Shown here: one piece after another, positions 33,975 through 44,966 of the stretch
Position numbering within the stretch: position 1 is the first letter of the stretch
Layout of the letters: each line of letters opens with the position of its first letter
Assembly (NCBI GenBank): GCA_015680685.1
Contig: MNCI01020297.1
Coordinates: 334,863-398,862 of the forward strand
DNA: 64,000 nt
Direction: 5' to 3'
DNA from: Gnetum montanum
Lineage: Eukaryota > Streptophyta > Gnetopsida > Gnetales > Gnetaceae
Made by a program: the position numbers and the translations under genes
The notes under the pieces: generated by a model
The model's database searches: none
Seen by the model: the letters and a program-made list of their open reading frames with translations, nothing else
What the model was told of the DNA's origin: nothing

Positions 33975-36205
33975 ATGTCATCTTCTTACAAGAGTGGTTC
34001 TCTGTCCAAGTCTAATGGAGCAAATCAACAGTTTCCCCAATAATACAAAGTGTTATATGCTCATCTTGATGAGTATGTACCTAATTTCACCTTTTTCCTA
34101 TGATACGGCAAAAAAATGTGGTGGTGAGACATGAAGGGTAACATTGTGTTACTACTCAATCAATTTATTCATACGATGCTCGAATAAAATCTTATGCAAT
34201 TGCACATCCAAGGGATTCATGTTAAATATGTTGTGTAGGATAGTAACACTAGGGATTATCATTCCATCGATGTACAATGCTTGAGGGATTGATAGTTAGA
34301 GTAGCATTGCGAATCTATGAATGGGAAGTAGTTCAATGATTTCCCATTCTTGATGTACCAAAAACATGGTGGAGAATATTTCTCTAGGGATTTTTCATAT
34401 AAAAAGACTCCTCTCTTTGACTTTGGAAAAGGAGATCAAAACTAGAACTTGTAATCTATGATACATAATCCTAGTTCTAACAAGAATGGATTCCATGATA
34501 AAAGGGGATCCAAGGAGGAGAGCCATGGCAAGGATGTGGGTAACCATCATGATCATGATCATGGCTACGACCATTGAAGATGAGGTAGTAGGTACCTTGA
34601 TGATGCTAGTCCTCCTTCCTATTTACCTTGGTTGTCATCTTCTTCCTCTTCTAGATCTAAAAAAAATTGCAAGGGGCATGATCATGATAGAGGTGACCAA
34701 TGGGACTAAGATGAATGCAGGGACTATCAGGCAAGTCACGACTTGGGGAACAAGCATTTAAGAGAGGCTAGTCACCACAAATGAAGGGGTAGTAGAGGGA
34801 ATCATAGGCATCAAGATCATGGCTATGATGAGCCTTTACTTTCTACGTGAAGCATGCTAAACATCATAAAGACAGTGAGAATTCCTACAAGACACATAAA
34901 GGATAGCTAGATTAAGAGGCTAGATATGAATAATATTCATAGGTTCGAAGGGGGATATAAATCAGATTTGTAGAACCATCTTCAAGATTTTAACAATGCT
35001 TGTGCCTTGTAAAACATAGAAATTGACTAGAAAAAGCTTAAGTTGTTTCCCAAGACATTGCTTAAAGAAGTAGAAAGCTAGTACTAGTCCTTAAAATCAG
35101 AATCCATTAAGTGATGAAGTACAATACTTGAACTATTCAATAATAAATATTAGATGTACTTCTAAGTATCCAAATTGAGTAGGTAGATCCAAGGATGGAA
35201 GTAAGGAACACATGAGTACTTGGATGCCACCATGGGTAGATATTATTCCTTATTACATTAATGCCCTAGCCATAGTTACTCTTAGCAGGAACAACTTCAC
35301 CACATTGTAGATGGGCTTTGATTAGAAATGAGGAATACTTTTGGAGTCTATGTCCAAGGACAATTATTAGAGTTAAGAGCTCATTAAATCCAAAGGCTAA
35401 TCGAGTAGGTAGCAAAAGAAGAATACAACTAGGATCTTTCCATTTGCAAGAGGGAGGTCTGATTTTATGATAGTGAGGAGCAATCATCACTTAATGATGT
35501 GGTGAACCATAAAACCTTGTTGATTTTAAAATTTACCTCTAAAATTTCAGCTAAGGTAGATTAGTTATGGGACTCTATGGATAGAAAATTTTAAGCTGTC
35601 TTGAAAATTACTAGAATCCAAAGAACAAGGTAGTGATCATGACCATAGGAGGTGTAAAGAAGATAAACATGCCAATCAAAGGGATAAGGGCAAGATTGTT
35701 GTAGTATAAGAAGTTACTAAAATCGAATTAGATGATGATGGTGGTTGTAACATATGCTAATATGAACATCCTAAGGGATGTTGCCATATTTTGTCATAAT
35801 TATAAGAGTCTAGGGTGTATGATATGAATACATGACTAGAAAAAAGACAAACATCCAAAATATTGCCTTATCCTCTAGGAAATCTAGGCAATTTCATTAG
35901 CAATAACAATTTTATCAAGTGGAGCTCCACCACAATTGTACGATCAGTATTAATAATGGCCACATACACAGTCATAGGTGCTACCACTACCAAGGCTATA
36001 ATACCCTTACAGACAACCAGATCCATATGGGTATTACGTTCAACAACCCCTATCTCCATGTGACTATTCTAGTCACATTTATTTTCCAACATCACTACTA
36101 CCCTTCTGAATACTATACAACTCATTCTTCACATTCGAAGAGTGATACCACATTATATCCTTATCCTTCTTCTATTCCTACACCGTTTCCTCCATCCTCA
36201 ATGTA
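33975..36205 (+). pseudogene. gag: Decayed gag of Athila-like element D
   Basis: ATG 33975 opens MSSSYKSGSLSKSNGAN, shared with E (ATG 54027), and the gene is then heavily broken. The capsid region is readable at about 34900-35420 and the zinc knuckle near 35745-35790 (CNIC.YEHPKGCC), followed by a Tyr/Pro/His-rich tail. It is cut at 36205/36210 by element H and resumes at 47202. A near-copy of part of it (34090-35418) is repeated at 43535-44863 between two Ns. Confidence 0.78.
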
Positions 36206-36210
36206 GTTAC
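36206..36210. repeat. Left target-site duplication of element H
   Basis: GTTAC, repeated at 47197-47201. Joining the flanks restores D's gag tail as seen in E near 56285. Confidence 0.85.
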
Positions 36211-37912
36211 TGTACTGACCTAAATCGTCGGTGTAAGGCTGGAAGGGAAACAAACACCGAGGGATCGTTGGGCAGCCACTGCGGACCCTACCTTTGCTTG
36301 AGGGCAAGCTGGAAAAGGGAACGAAGGTAGAGTGCCTTGGATGGTTTGCACGCAAATCAACCAAGGACTTCCTCGAGCGTAAGCTACGGCTAGCGCTAGG
36401 GTTATCGTAAATAGGATGTAAACGAAATGTAAACAATGATACAAAATATAAATAAAGCGTACGTGAATAGAATTATATTGCAAACAAAGCATAAACCAAA
36501 GTAAATAATGTAAATAGGAGACAATGATGAAACTATATTATATTGTTTTAAAAAGAATGTGCACCGGTCAAAGCGTAGTTGCACAAGTGTGAATGACAAG
36601 TCAAACGCCTAGCCCCGGAAAAATGTGACAGGATGATGTGACGATATGAGAAGAACTTGGAAGCCAAAAATCGGATGTGCCGAGTGCCCAAGGATTGCAA
36701 GTTTTATCCTCCTTCGGAATCGCCAATTTCTCCAATCTTTGCCTCCTCCAATCTTCTTCTCCTTCTTGCTGCTTTTGCTTTGCTTCTCTTTGCCTCCTTG
36801 TTCTTTCTTATCTCTTCTTGCTCCTTTTTCTTTTCTTCCCTCTATTTGTGTGAATTGGTAGGGTATTTATAGGTTTGGGCTAGGATTTGCTTTGACCAGG
36901 TTCAATGTATCCATGCTTGAAAGTTGTACATGAGTTGGATATGTGTTGGCAATTTGCCCTCCTTAACCAGGTTCATTGTATTTTACAACTTATGGGTCAT
37001 TTGAGCCCATAAAAAATACAAATAATTAAAAATACAAGCCCTTGAGCCATAAAAATTTAGAAAATTAGAAAGATTAGCACTGGCCGGCTCGCTTGAAGAA
37101 TTATTATTTTTTTCTCTCTTCTCTTTTTTTTCTTCTCTTTCTTATCCTGAGAAAGGGCAACATCTTTTTGTTTCTTAGAGAAGCTGAAGGAATCTGATTT
37201 TTTTTGGTGCTTTCTTGATTCTTCTTATCTTCCTAGCAAAAACAGACATCCATCGATCCCTTAGAATAGTTTGTGAAAGCCGAGTCTTTGGTGAGTTCTT
37301 TCTTCCTCTGATTCTCCAGTTCTCTGTGACAAATATCTTTGGCTACAAATTTCTCCGGCTGAACTTCTTCGCTTCAGCTCGTGCTTCTGAAGGTCGTGGT
37401 GGATGATAAAAAACCAGCATCAATAGCAGCCACAACTGCACTGTGTCTTGGTAGTGCAGCGATGCAGCAGCGGTAGTAGGAGAAGCAACGCGGCAGCAGA
37501 AACAGCGTGGTAGAAACAGCAGCGCAAGGGGAGTGGTGGCGGGCGGCTGGAGCAAACAGAAATAGCAGCGCGATGGCAGTAGGGACGTGACAGGCAGCAA
37601 ACTGTGTTCTGTGCAGGAGACGTGTGGTAGCAGAAGATAGCGACGTGGTGGCAGGGACGCGGTAGCAGGGGACAGCACGATGGGGCACAGAAGCAGCAGC
37701 GGCAGGTGCGACGGCAGGCTCGGTGGCGGTCAGCGAGGTGGCAGCGTCAGATGCGAAGCAAGGTGGCAGCGGCAGGGCAGGCGCGGGAGTCAAACGACGA
37801 TAGAGAAAAATCCATGACAGGCATCAAACAGCGACGGGCAAGGACAGCGACGTGAGCAATGGAGAGGTGGCAGTGTAGTAGAGAGATGGCAACGTGGCAG
37901 CCGGCGGTTTCA
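36211..37912 (-). mobile_element. 3' LTR of element H
   Basis: On the minus strand it starts TGAAACCGCCGG (37912) and ends GGTCAGTACA (36211). TATAAATA is at 36871-36864. The U3 is rich in GGCAGC/GCAGCG repeats (37400-37910). Compared with the 5' LTR it lacks about 750 bases between TGAAAC and CGCCGGC. Confidence 0.88.
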
Positions 37913-37930
37913 TTAGGCCCCATGGGATGA
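37913..37930 (-). other. Polypurine-tract-like junction of H
   Basis: On the minus strand, ATCCCATGGGGCCTAA precedes LTR start TGAAAC. This is a weakened version of AAAGAGGGGCCAA in element B. Confidence 0.55.
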
Positions 37931-37999
37931 ATTATGCAACAAGTCTATGTGGAACAGGAACAACCAACTGCAACAACATGTCTTTTCCAATTTTGCCTA

Positions 38000-38305
38000 G
38001 TCATCAATGATGTCGCTAGTTTATAGTCTTAGCGGACTGTTGTGGATTAGTTTTACATCATAACCCCTTGGACGGTGCTAGTTTATCGTCGTAGCGGATG
38101 GTGCATTGCTAGTTTATAGTCATGGAGGACTATGAAGAGGCAAACTAGTTTATAGTCTTAGTGGACTCTGGATGCTAGTTTCATGTCATGGCGGACGGAT
38201 GTAGCAGTTTAGTGTCATACCGGACAGAACTCTGTAGTATCAGTTTTAAGTCATGATCCAGGACTGTCTGTGCCAGTTTATAGTCATAGCGGACTAATAC
38301 TTACC
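38000..38305 (-). repeat. Hairpin repeat units near the 3' LTR of H
   Basis: Read on the minus strand: AGTC-CGCTAT-GACT-ATAAACTGGCAC, AGTC-CTCCAT-GACT-ATAAACTAGC, AGTC-CGCTAA-GACT-ATAAACTAGC and damaged ones. These are the units that follow pol in B and C, yet pol is absent here. Confidence 0.82.
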
Positions 38306-38465
38306 TTGCTTGTGTAAAGTGTGATGCTGCATACATGGTCATGTTACGTGCTTGCGAGATCCTACAAAAATCAACTAGGAAGAAAACAACATCAAGCAAC
38401 ACCTGCCGTACATAGAGTTAGGATGTATGAATGAAAGAAAGGCAATGCAAAAAGTGATAGTTTTA
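38306..38465. other. Spacer where pol is missing
   Basis: About 160 bases between the pre-pol and post-pol hairpin groups. No coding signal; this marks the deletion or the original gag-pro-only design. Confidence 0.5.
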
Positions 38466-38851
38466 TGCCATTCTGGGTTGTATGCTAGTTTAAGGCCTTT
38501 TCGGGCCATGTATTTTTTTGTAGTTTTATGTTTTTTATTGTTTTTCTTTGTTTTCTAGAGTATATGTGTGCAACTAAATGTAAGTTTGAAAAAGAAGGCA
38601 ACAACCATGCATGAATCTAAATTGTAACTTTTAACTTGTAAGTGGAAATTCGGTGTAAGATGATGAGAGTTTGTAAATATGTAATTTGTTGACTCTAGTT
38701 TAAAGCCATTTCGGGCTTGGTACATCAGTTTAAAGTCTCGATGAACTGTTGCATCTGTTGTCAAAGAAAGGATTACCAGTTTTATGCCATGGTGGGCCAA
38801 AGGTAGTAACGTTTTCAAGAAGTTTTAAATGGAACCGGCCATTTCTGACCG
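38466..38851 (-). repeat. Diverged hairpin units of H
   Basis: Includes GGCC-CGAAAA-GGCC-TTAAACTAGC (minus strand, about 38480-38505) and several single-arm remnants ending in TTTAAAGCC or TTTTATGCC on the plus strand. Confidence 0.7.
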
Positions 38852-39931
38852 TGGCTAGTTTAATGTCATTGTGGAAGTGTTGTAGTTTAATGTCATTTCG
38901 GACAGTTTGTAGTTTAATGTCATTTCGGACAGTTTGTAGTTTAACGTCATTTCGGACAGTTCGTAGTTTAACGTCATTTCGGATAGTTTGTAGTTTAACG
39001 TCATTTTGGACAGTTCATAGTTTAACGTCATTTTGGACAGTTTGTAGTTTAACGTCATTTCAGACAGTTTGTAGTTTAATGTCATTTCGGACAGTTCGTA
39101 GTTGAACGTCATTTCAGACAGTTTGTAGTTTAACGTCATTTCGGACAGTTCGTAGTTTAACGTCATTTCGGACAGTTTGTAGTTTAACGTCATTTCGGAC
39201 AGTTCGTAGTTTAACGTCATTTCGGACAGTTCGTAGTTTAACGTCATTTCAGACAGTTCGTAGTTTAACGTCATTTCGGACAGTTCGTAGTTTAATGTCA
39301 TTTCGGACAGTTCGTAGTTTAACGTCATTTCAGACAGTTCGTAGTTTAACGTCATTTCGGACAGTTCGTAGTTTAATGTCATTTCGGACAGTTCGTAGTT
39401 TAACGTCATTTCAGACAGTTCGTAGTTTAACGTCATTTCGGACAGTTCGTAGTTTAATGTCATTTCGGACAGTTCGTAGTTTAACGTCATTTCAGACAGT
39501 TCGTAGTTTAACGTCATTTCAGACAGTTCGTAGTTTAACGTCATTTCGGACAGTTCGTAGTTTAACGTCATTTCGGACAGTTTGTAGTTTAACGTCATTT
39601 CGGATAGTTTGTAGTTTAACATCATTTCAGACAATTTGTAGTTTAACGTCATTTTGGATAGTTCGTAGTTTAACGTCATTTCAGACAGTTTGTAGTTTAA
39701 CGTCATTTTGGATAGTTTGTAGTTTAACGTCATTTCAGACCATTTGTAGTTTAACGTCATTTCGGACAATTCGTAGTTTAACGTCATTTTGGACAATTTG
39801 TAGTTTAACGTAATTTCAGACAGTTTGTATTTTAACGTCATTTCGGATAGTTCGTAGTTTAACGTCATTTCGGACAGTTCATAGTTTAACGTCATTTCGG
39901 ACAGTTTGTAGTTTAACGTAATTTTGAACAA
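38852..39931 (-). repeat. 27-base tandem array, about 40 copies
   Basis: The unit on the minus strand is GTC-CGAAAT-GAC-GTTAAACTAC plus GAACT, repeated with few substitutions (TTTGTAG/TTCGTAG, TTTCAG/TTTCGG). The array starts 16 bases after the protease stop. Because 27 is a multiple of 3, it leaves a 358-codon open frame repeating LNYELSEMT in the protease frame; the preceding stops TAA and TGA separate it from protease. Unit number 39-40 is from length. Confidence 0.95.
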
Positions 39932-39946
39932 TTTGTATCATTCGTT

Positions 39947-41173
39947 TTAGTTGTTAAGTTGCCTCTTAATCTTTTGTAGCTTAACATGTGGGGCTGGGTG
40001 TATGGGTATGATCTTATATTCACCTTCCCCTTCATCGATGATGTCAAAGGGTAGTTCTGACCAAGAGTCATCAATGGGAATGGCTCCTATGTCTGTGTCT
40101 TCTTGAGTTTCTTCAGTGCTAGTTGGGTTGTGAATTAATGTTGGGTTCACGTTTTGATGTATGTCCATGGTTTCTTGTTTAGGCTTAATGAACTCAATTT
40201 CTGACCCTTTATCTACCTCAAGGTGTGAGGAAATTACCGATGGTGTTGTATCTCCATGTATGATGATCTCACCACTGTTGTAAAGTAGATGTATCTCCTG
40301 ATGGATTGGTGAAGATACAACTTTAACTTGAGCTAGCCAAGGACGTCCTAGGATCAGATTAAACCTTGGCATTTCATCAACCACTATGAATTCAGCTGAT
40401 GTAGGGAATTGATCTCCGGCTATGAAATCTAAGGTAATCATGCCTTTTACTCCTACATGGGAACCACTGAAAGATCTCAGGAAAGAGGTTGTTGTAGGTT
40501 GTATTTGTTCAGTGAGTCCCAGTTTTTCAATGATAGAAAAAGGTATTACATTTGTTGCTGCACCATCATCGACATGCACCCTACGTATTTTGAAATTATC
40601 AACCTATATTGTTATGAACATAGGGGCCGTGGTGATTTCCCTTGTTTTCTCATCTAGCTTAATTTCCTTAACATGGAATTCTAAGGATGTGGTCTTTGAT
40701 TCCTGAAGTTGTGGGGATAATACCGCATAAATGGATGGTTCATCTGTAGGAAGATCCTCACTAACAGGAATTGAAGTTAGCATTCGTACCAGAGCCTCTC
40801 AATGTACTGTTGAAGTCATCACTAGGTCATACAAACTTAAAGAAGTGTTCTTTTGTTTTAAGGCTTGTGTGACCTGGGTCAATGCATTAGCTAGGTCTTT
40901 ACCATTTGGGACATTCTTATTTGTAGAGATTTGGTCCATTTGACCTAGTATTTGTATTTCTCGTGGAGGGGTTTTCACATTAGTAGTTGAGAATGTTGGG
41001 TTTGGGATATGACTTGTACTAGGCTCATTAAAGGACGAACTCATGGGAACGGTGCTTAGTGGTGTAGGCTTTGGCAAACCTAATTCATGTATATGGTTTT
41101 CTCTCTCCATGCGCTCTCTTTTTTCTCTTTCTAAGCACTCTCTTATTAGCCTATTGGCAAGACGTTCTTGCAC
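39947..41173 (-). pseudogene. pro: Retropepsin-like protease of element H
   Basis: Minus-strand frame from ATG 41173 to TAA 39947, interrupted by TGA near 40797 and TAG near 40606. The N-terminal part is charged (RERMERENHI) and has QVTQALKQKNTSLSLYD as in B. The active-site region is VHVDDGAATNVIPF (40579 onward) and the later block is LILGRPWLAQ. DDG replaces DTG, exactly as in element B. It overlaps the end of gag by 28 bases in another frame, whereas in B gag and protease share a frame, so a shift has occurred here or a frameshift is used. The 27-base array follows directly. Confidence 0.85.
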
Positions 41174-43383
41174 AGGTCGTCGAGAAGTGGAGATGGGTTG
41201 TTGCCAGGGTGTTTTGGCACCTGGACCACAAAGGGAATGGGTCGGTTTTCAGATGGTATGTTTGTTGTGGTGGCAACCAAAGGAGGTATGCGGATGATGA
41301 ATGGTTTTGATGGTATGGGGGACGTGCGTGCGGTAAAAGGAGTTTGAGGAGATGTTGGGGTAGGTGTGTTTTCTAAAGGCCTCCGAATCATAAAAGGTCT
41401 TTGCGGAATGTCTTGTCTGTTTTCCATATGGATAGTATTAATCACATATGGGGCATCGTTGATTTTGGTATTGAGAGGATCTTTATAGACCCCCATGGAT
41501 TGATTTTGGGGCCTTACTGGGTTTGTCTCGTCGAATGCTACTTCACCCCCATCTATCATGCGTTGTATGTCTTGCTTCAATGCATAGCAGTAATCAGTCC
41601 CATGACCACACCGTTGATGATACTCACAAAACCTATCCAACCTAAAGCCTTTTGGGATAGGGGGTTCGTTGGGTGTTGCTAAGGCTGGATTTTTGGCCAA
41701 TTCGCAAAAGCGATCATGTCTTTGTGAGGCCGCAGGAGACATTTGTTTATGTTGAATTAACCCAGCCTTTAGAAGTTGATCAAGCATTTGTGAAGGCTTC
41801 ATGGGCAATGGTGTGTACTGAGTAGGGTCTTTTCTTTCGAAGGTACGTGCATGACCTATGTTGTTATTTCTATTTGAGGAGCTTTCAGGTGTATGAGTGG
41901 GTGCTGTTCTTTCATAGTTGTTTAGGATAGTGGGTTGTTTTCCCTCAGCCACTGCTGCTACCATTGTTTTGGGTTTATCTTTCCTTATGTGTTGGCTTCT
42001 AAAGGTTGAGTAGGCTGGGTCATTACTTGTTTGTGCCGCTTCTTCTATGTCTTTGATTTGTACAAATGCTTGGCTCAATGTGCGGGCTTTTAGGTAGTAA
42101 AGTTTTGACTTAATAAAGTCATTCACGGCTGACTTAAGGATAGTGAGTAAATATGTTTCGGGGATAGGTTCATGAAGTTCGTTTAAGGCTGCACTCCACC
42201 TTTGGATAAATTTCTGTGCTGGCTCTAATGGCGCTTGTTTAATTTGAATCAAGCTATCTAATGTGGCTTCAGGTTTCAGATTGTATTTGAAACGGGTGAC
42301 AAATTGATGCAACAAATTCTCTAAAGAAGATATGGAGCTACGGGGTAGAGATCGGTACCAGTCTAAGGCTTTTCCGGTTAAGGACATTGCAAACACTCGC
42401 AAGATTACATGGGGCCATGCTTGAAGTAAAAGGCTTTCGGTTCTAAATGTCACTAGGTGGGCATTTGGGTCCCCTTCTCCATTGTACTTGGTCAGTTGAG
42501 GTAATGAGACTCCTTTTGGCAAGGTCAAGGGTGGAACTGAGGGGTCAATTGGGTCATCTTGATAGAAATCTAGTACCTTGACTTCCTCATTGTTGAAAGT
42601 TTTAAGGCGTTTTAATTCTTCTACCAACGAGTGCATCATTTTTTGTGTGTCTGCCCATTCTTGGGCGGTAGGCAAACCAATGGATTGAGTTGATTGTGGA
42701 TGATAATGGTTTAACTGTTGCATTGTTTGTGGAAAAGCAGGTTGTTGGGCTAACATTTGTTGTGGTGGGATGGTATTCGGGACTGAGACTACTGGTGGAA
42801 CCCATTGCCCAGCCACATGTTGTGAGGCAACACCTTGAATATGTTGGGTAGGAGTAATTAATGGTGTCCTATGAATTTGCATCTGGGGTATGTAATGGGT
42901 GGATGTGGAAGCTGGTATGACTGATGGTATTCCAATTACTTGAGGTTGGGGGATTGATCCTACGTTGGTTTGGGGGAGTTTTTGAGACTGTGCTGGTGGA
43001 GGAATTATGGAAGTCGATGCATCAAAGTGAATGTTATTGAGCATGGAGAAGATAGGAATGGAATGGGAAACAAGTGCTTGAATGTTTGTGGATGAAGAAG
43101 GAAACATAGTTTCTTCTAGGAAAGGATGGGATAATAAGTTTGTGTGGGCATGGGGGCTAACAGTATGGTATGATTCTCCATGTTCAGATTGGGATGCAAA
43201 GTCATCTTCTTCATCTTGAGGCTCTATGGGAGGTAGTTGTAAGGCTTGATTTTTAACCATGAGAAGTTGGGATATGAGTTTATGATGGTTTTCAGATAGT
43301 GGGATTATGTCAAAAGCTGAAGGGATAAACTCATGTCCTCCTTTGTGGATGAATTCATATTCTCTCTTAGCTTCCCTCTCCAT
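41146..43383 (-). CDS. gag: Gag of element H, 745 codons uninterrupted
   Basis: This is the longest intact frame in the window. It covers an N-terminal part (HKGGHEFIPSAFDIIPLSEN), a Pro/Gln-rich linker, the capsid region with GKALDWYRSLPRSS and HQFVTRFKYNL (about residues 345-375), and PLEPAQKFIQRW. A knuckle CX2HX4HX4C follows (CEYHQRCGHGTDYC, about residue 590), then a proline-rich tail with PFIIRIPP and PFVVQVP motifs. It aligns with the broken gag of B throughout. The frame continues upstream (ATLTPEQYNFICSKIQA) to a TAA near 43470 where B has CAA, so the true start probably lay further 5'. ATG 43383 is internal to the family protein. Confidence 0.9.
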   Translation of the reverse strand: MEREAKREYEFIHKGGHEFIPSAFDIIPLSENHHKLISQLLMVKNQALQLPPIEPQDEEDDFASQSEHGESYHTVSPHAHTNLLSHPFLEETMFPSSSTNIQALVSHSIPIFSMLNNIHFDASTSIIPPPAQSQKLPQTNVGSIPQPQVIGIPSVIPASTSTHYIPQMQIHRTPLITPTQHIQGVASQHVAGQWVPPVVSVPNTIPPQQMLAQQPAFPQTMQQLNHYHPQSTQSIGLPTAQEWADTQKMMHSLVEELKRLKTFNNEEVKVLDFYQDDPIDPSVPPLTLPKGVSLPQLTKYNGEGDPNAHLVTFRTESLLLQAWPHVILRVFAMSLTGKALDWYRSLPRSSISSLENLLHQFVTRFKYNLKPEATLDSLIQIKQAPLEPAQKFIQRWSAALNELHEPIPETYLLTILKSAVNDFIKSKLYYLKARTLSQAFVQIKDIEEAAQTSNDPAYSTFRSQHIRKDKPKTMVAAVAEGKQPTILNNYERTAPTHTPESSSNRNNNIGHARTFERKDPTQYTPLPMKPSQMLDQLLKAGLIQHKQMSPAASQRHDRFCELAKNPALATPNEPPIPKGFRLDRFCEYHQRCGHGTDYCYALKQDIQRMIDGGEVAFDETNPVRPQNQSMGVYKDPLNTKINDAPYVINTIHMENRQDIPQRPFMIRRPLENTPTPTSPQTPFTARTSPIPSKPFIIRIPPLVATTTNIPSENRPIPFVVQVPKHPGNNPSPLLDDLCKNVLPIG

Positions 43384-43534
43384 ACGATCAATGGGTAGGT
43401 TGGCTTGGATCTTAGAACAGATAAAATTATATTGTTCGGGTGTAAGAGTTGCATGAATAGGGCCTTTGCCTTATAACCTGAGGGATTGGTGTGTAGGGCC
43501 TTAAGGATTTATGTGTTCAGTGACGGTTATGGAN

Positions 43535-44863
43535 TCTTTTTCCTACGATAGGACAAACAAATGTGGTGGTGAGACATGAAGGGTAACATTGTGTTACTAC
43601 TCAATCAATTTATTCCTACGATGCTCGAATAAAATCTTATGCAATTGCACATCCAAGGAATTCATGTTAAATATGTTATGCAGGATAGTAACACTAGGGA
43701 TTATCATTCCATCGATGCACAATGCTTGAGGGATTGATAGTTAGAGTAGCATTACGAATCTATGAATGGGAAGTAGTTCAATGATTTCCCATTCTTGATG
43801 TACCAAAAACATGGTGGAGAATATTTCTCTAGGGATTTTTCATATAAGAGACTCCTCTCTTTGACTTTGGAAAAGGAGATCAAAACTAGAACTTGTAATC
43901 TATGATACATAATCCTAGTTCTAACAAGAATGGATTCCATGACAAAGGGGGATCCAAGGAGGAGAGCCATGGCAAGGATGTGGGTAACCATCATGATCAT
44001 GATCATGGCTAGGACCATCGAAGAGGAGGTAGTAGGTACCTTGATGATGCTAGTCCTCCTTCCTATTTACCTTGGTTGTCATCTTCTTTCTCTTCTAGAT
44101 CTAAAAAAAATTGCAAGGGGCATGATCATGATAGAGGTGACCAATGGGACTAAGATGAATGCAGGGACTATCAGGCAAGTCAAGACTTGGGGAGCAAGCA
44201 TTTAAGAGAGGCTAGTCACCACAAATGAAGGGGTAGTAGAGGGAATCATAGGCATCAAGATCATGGCTATGATGAGCCTTTACTTTCTATGTGAAGCATG
44301 CTAAACATCATAAAGACAGTGAGAATTCCTACAAGACACATAAAGGATAGCTAAATTAAGAGGCTAGATATGAATAATATTCCTAGGTTCGAAGGGGGAT
44401 ATAAATCAAATTTGTAGAACCATATTCAAGATTTGAAGGATGCTTGTACCTTGCAAAACATAGAAACTGACTAGAAAAAGCTTAAGTTGTTTCCCAAGAC
44501 ATTGCTTAAAGAAGCAGAAAGCTAGTACTAGTCCTTAAAATCAGAATCCATTAAGTGATGAAGTACAATACTTGAACTGTTCAATAATAAATATTAGATG
44601 TACTCCTAATTATCCAACTTGAGTAGGTAGATCCAAGGATGGAAGTAAGGAACACATGAGTACTTGGATGCCGCCATGGGTAGATATTATTCCTTATTAC
44701 ATTGATGCCTTGCCCATAGTTACTCTCAGCAGGAACAACTTCACCACATTGTAGATGGGCTTTGATTAGAAATGAGGAATACTTTTGGAGTCTATGTACA
44801 AGGAAAATTATTAGAGTTAAGAGCTCATTAAATCCAAAGGCTAATTGAGTAGGTAGCAAAAGA
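43535..44863 (+). other. Segment between two single Ns, near-copy of 34090-35418
   Basis: Ns stand at 43534 and 44864. The enclosed 1.33 kb is almost identical to element D gag (34090-35418) in the same orientation. It has no place inside H, where leader and gag start are expected. It is most likely a misplaced or duplicated assembly piece. Confidence 0.8.
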
Positions 44864-44947
44864 NAATTCCATGATAAACGTGAATGGACTGGGATAGATG
44901 AATGGAGTTTTGATAGGTAGTAAGGCTTTGATTAATAACAAGAAAGT

Positions 44948-44966
44948 GGCCCTCCTTCTAGCACCA
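44948..44966 (-). other. Primer-binding site of element H
   Basis: On the minus strand TGGTGCTAGAAGGAGGGCC, five bases after LTR end AATACA. It is the same as B's site except for two bases. Confidence 0.75.

Noticed and set aside
36646-36872. Small hydrophobic proteins at 36646-36872 and 45407-45633
   Set aside because: They are Leu/Ser/Phe-rich readings of a CTT-rich LTR stretch around the TATA box, shared only because the two LTRs are copies.
37374-37793. Ala/Pro-rich minus-strand frames in the H LTRs (also 45943-46344)
   Set aside because: They are translations of GCAGC-type repeats in U3, differ between the two LTR copies and have no recognisable domain.
38855-39931. 358-codon open frame repeating LNYELSEMT as a real repeat protein
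   Set aside because: It follows from a 27-base period without a stop; the opposite strand is also open over much of the array, there is no initiator, and stops separate it from protease.
38852-39931. CRISPR-like array
   Set aside because: Units are directly contiguous with no unique spacers, and the setting is a plant retrotransposon.
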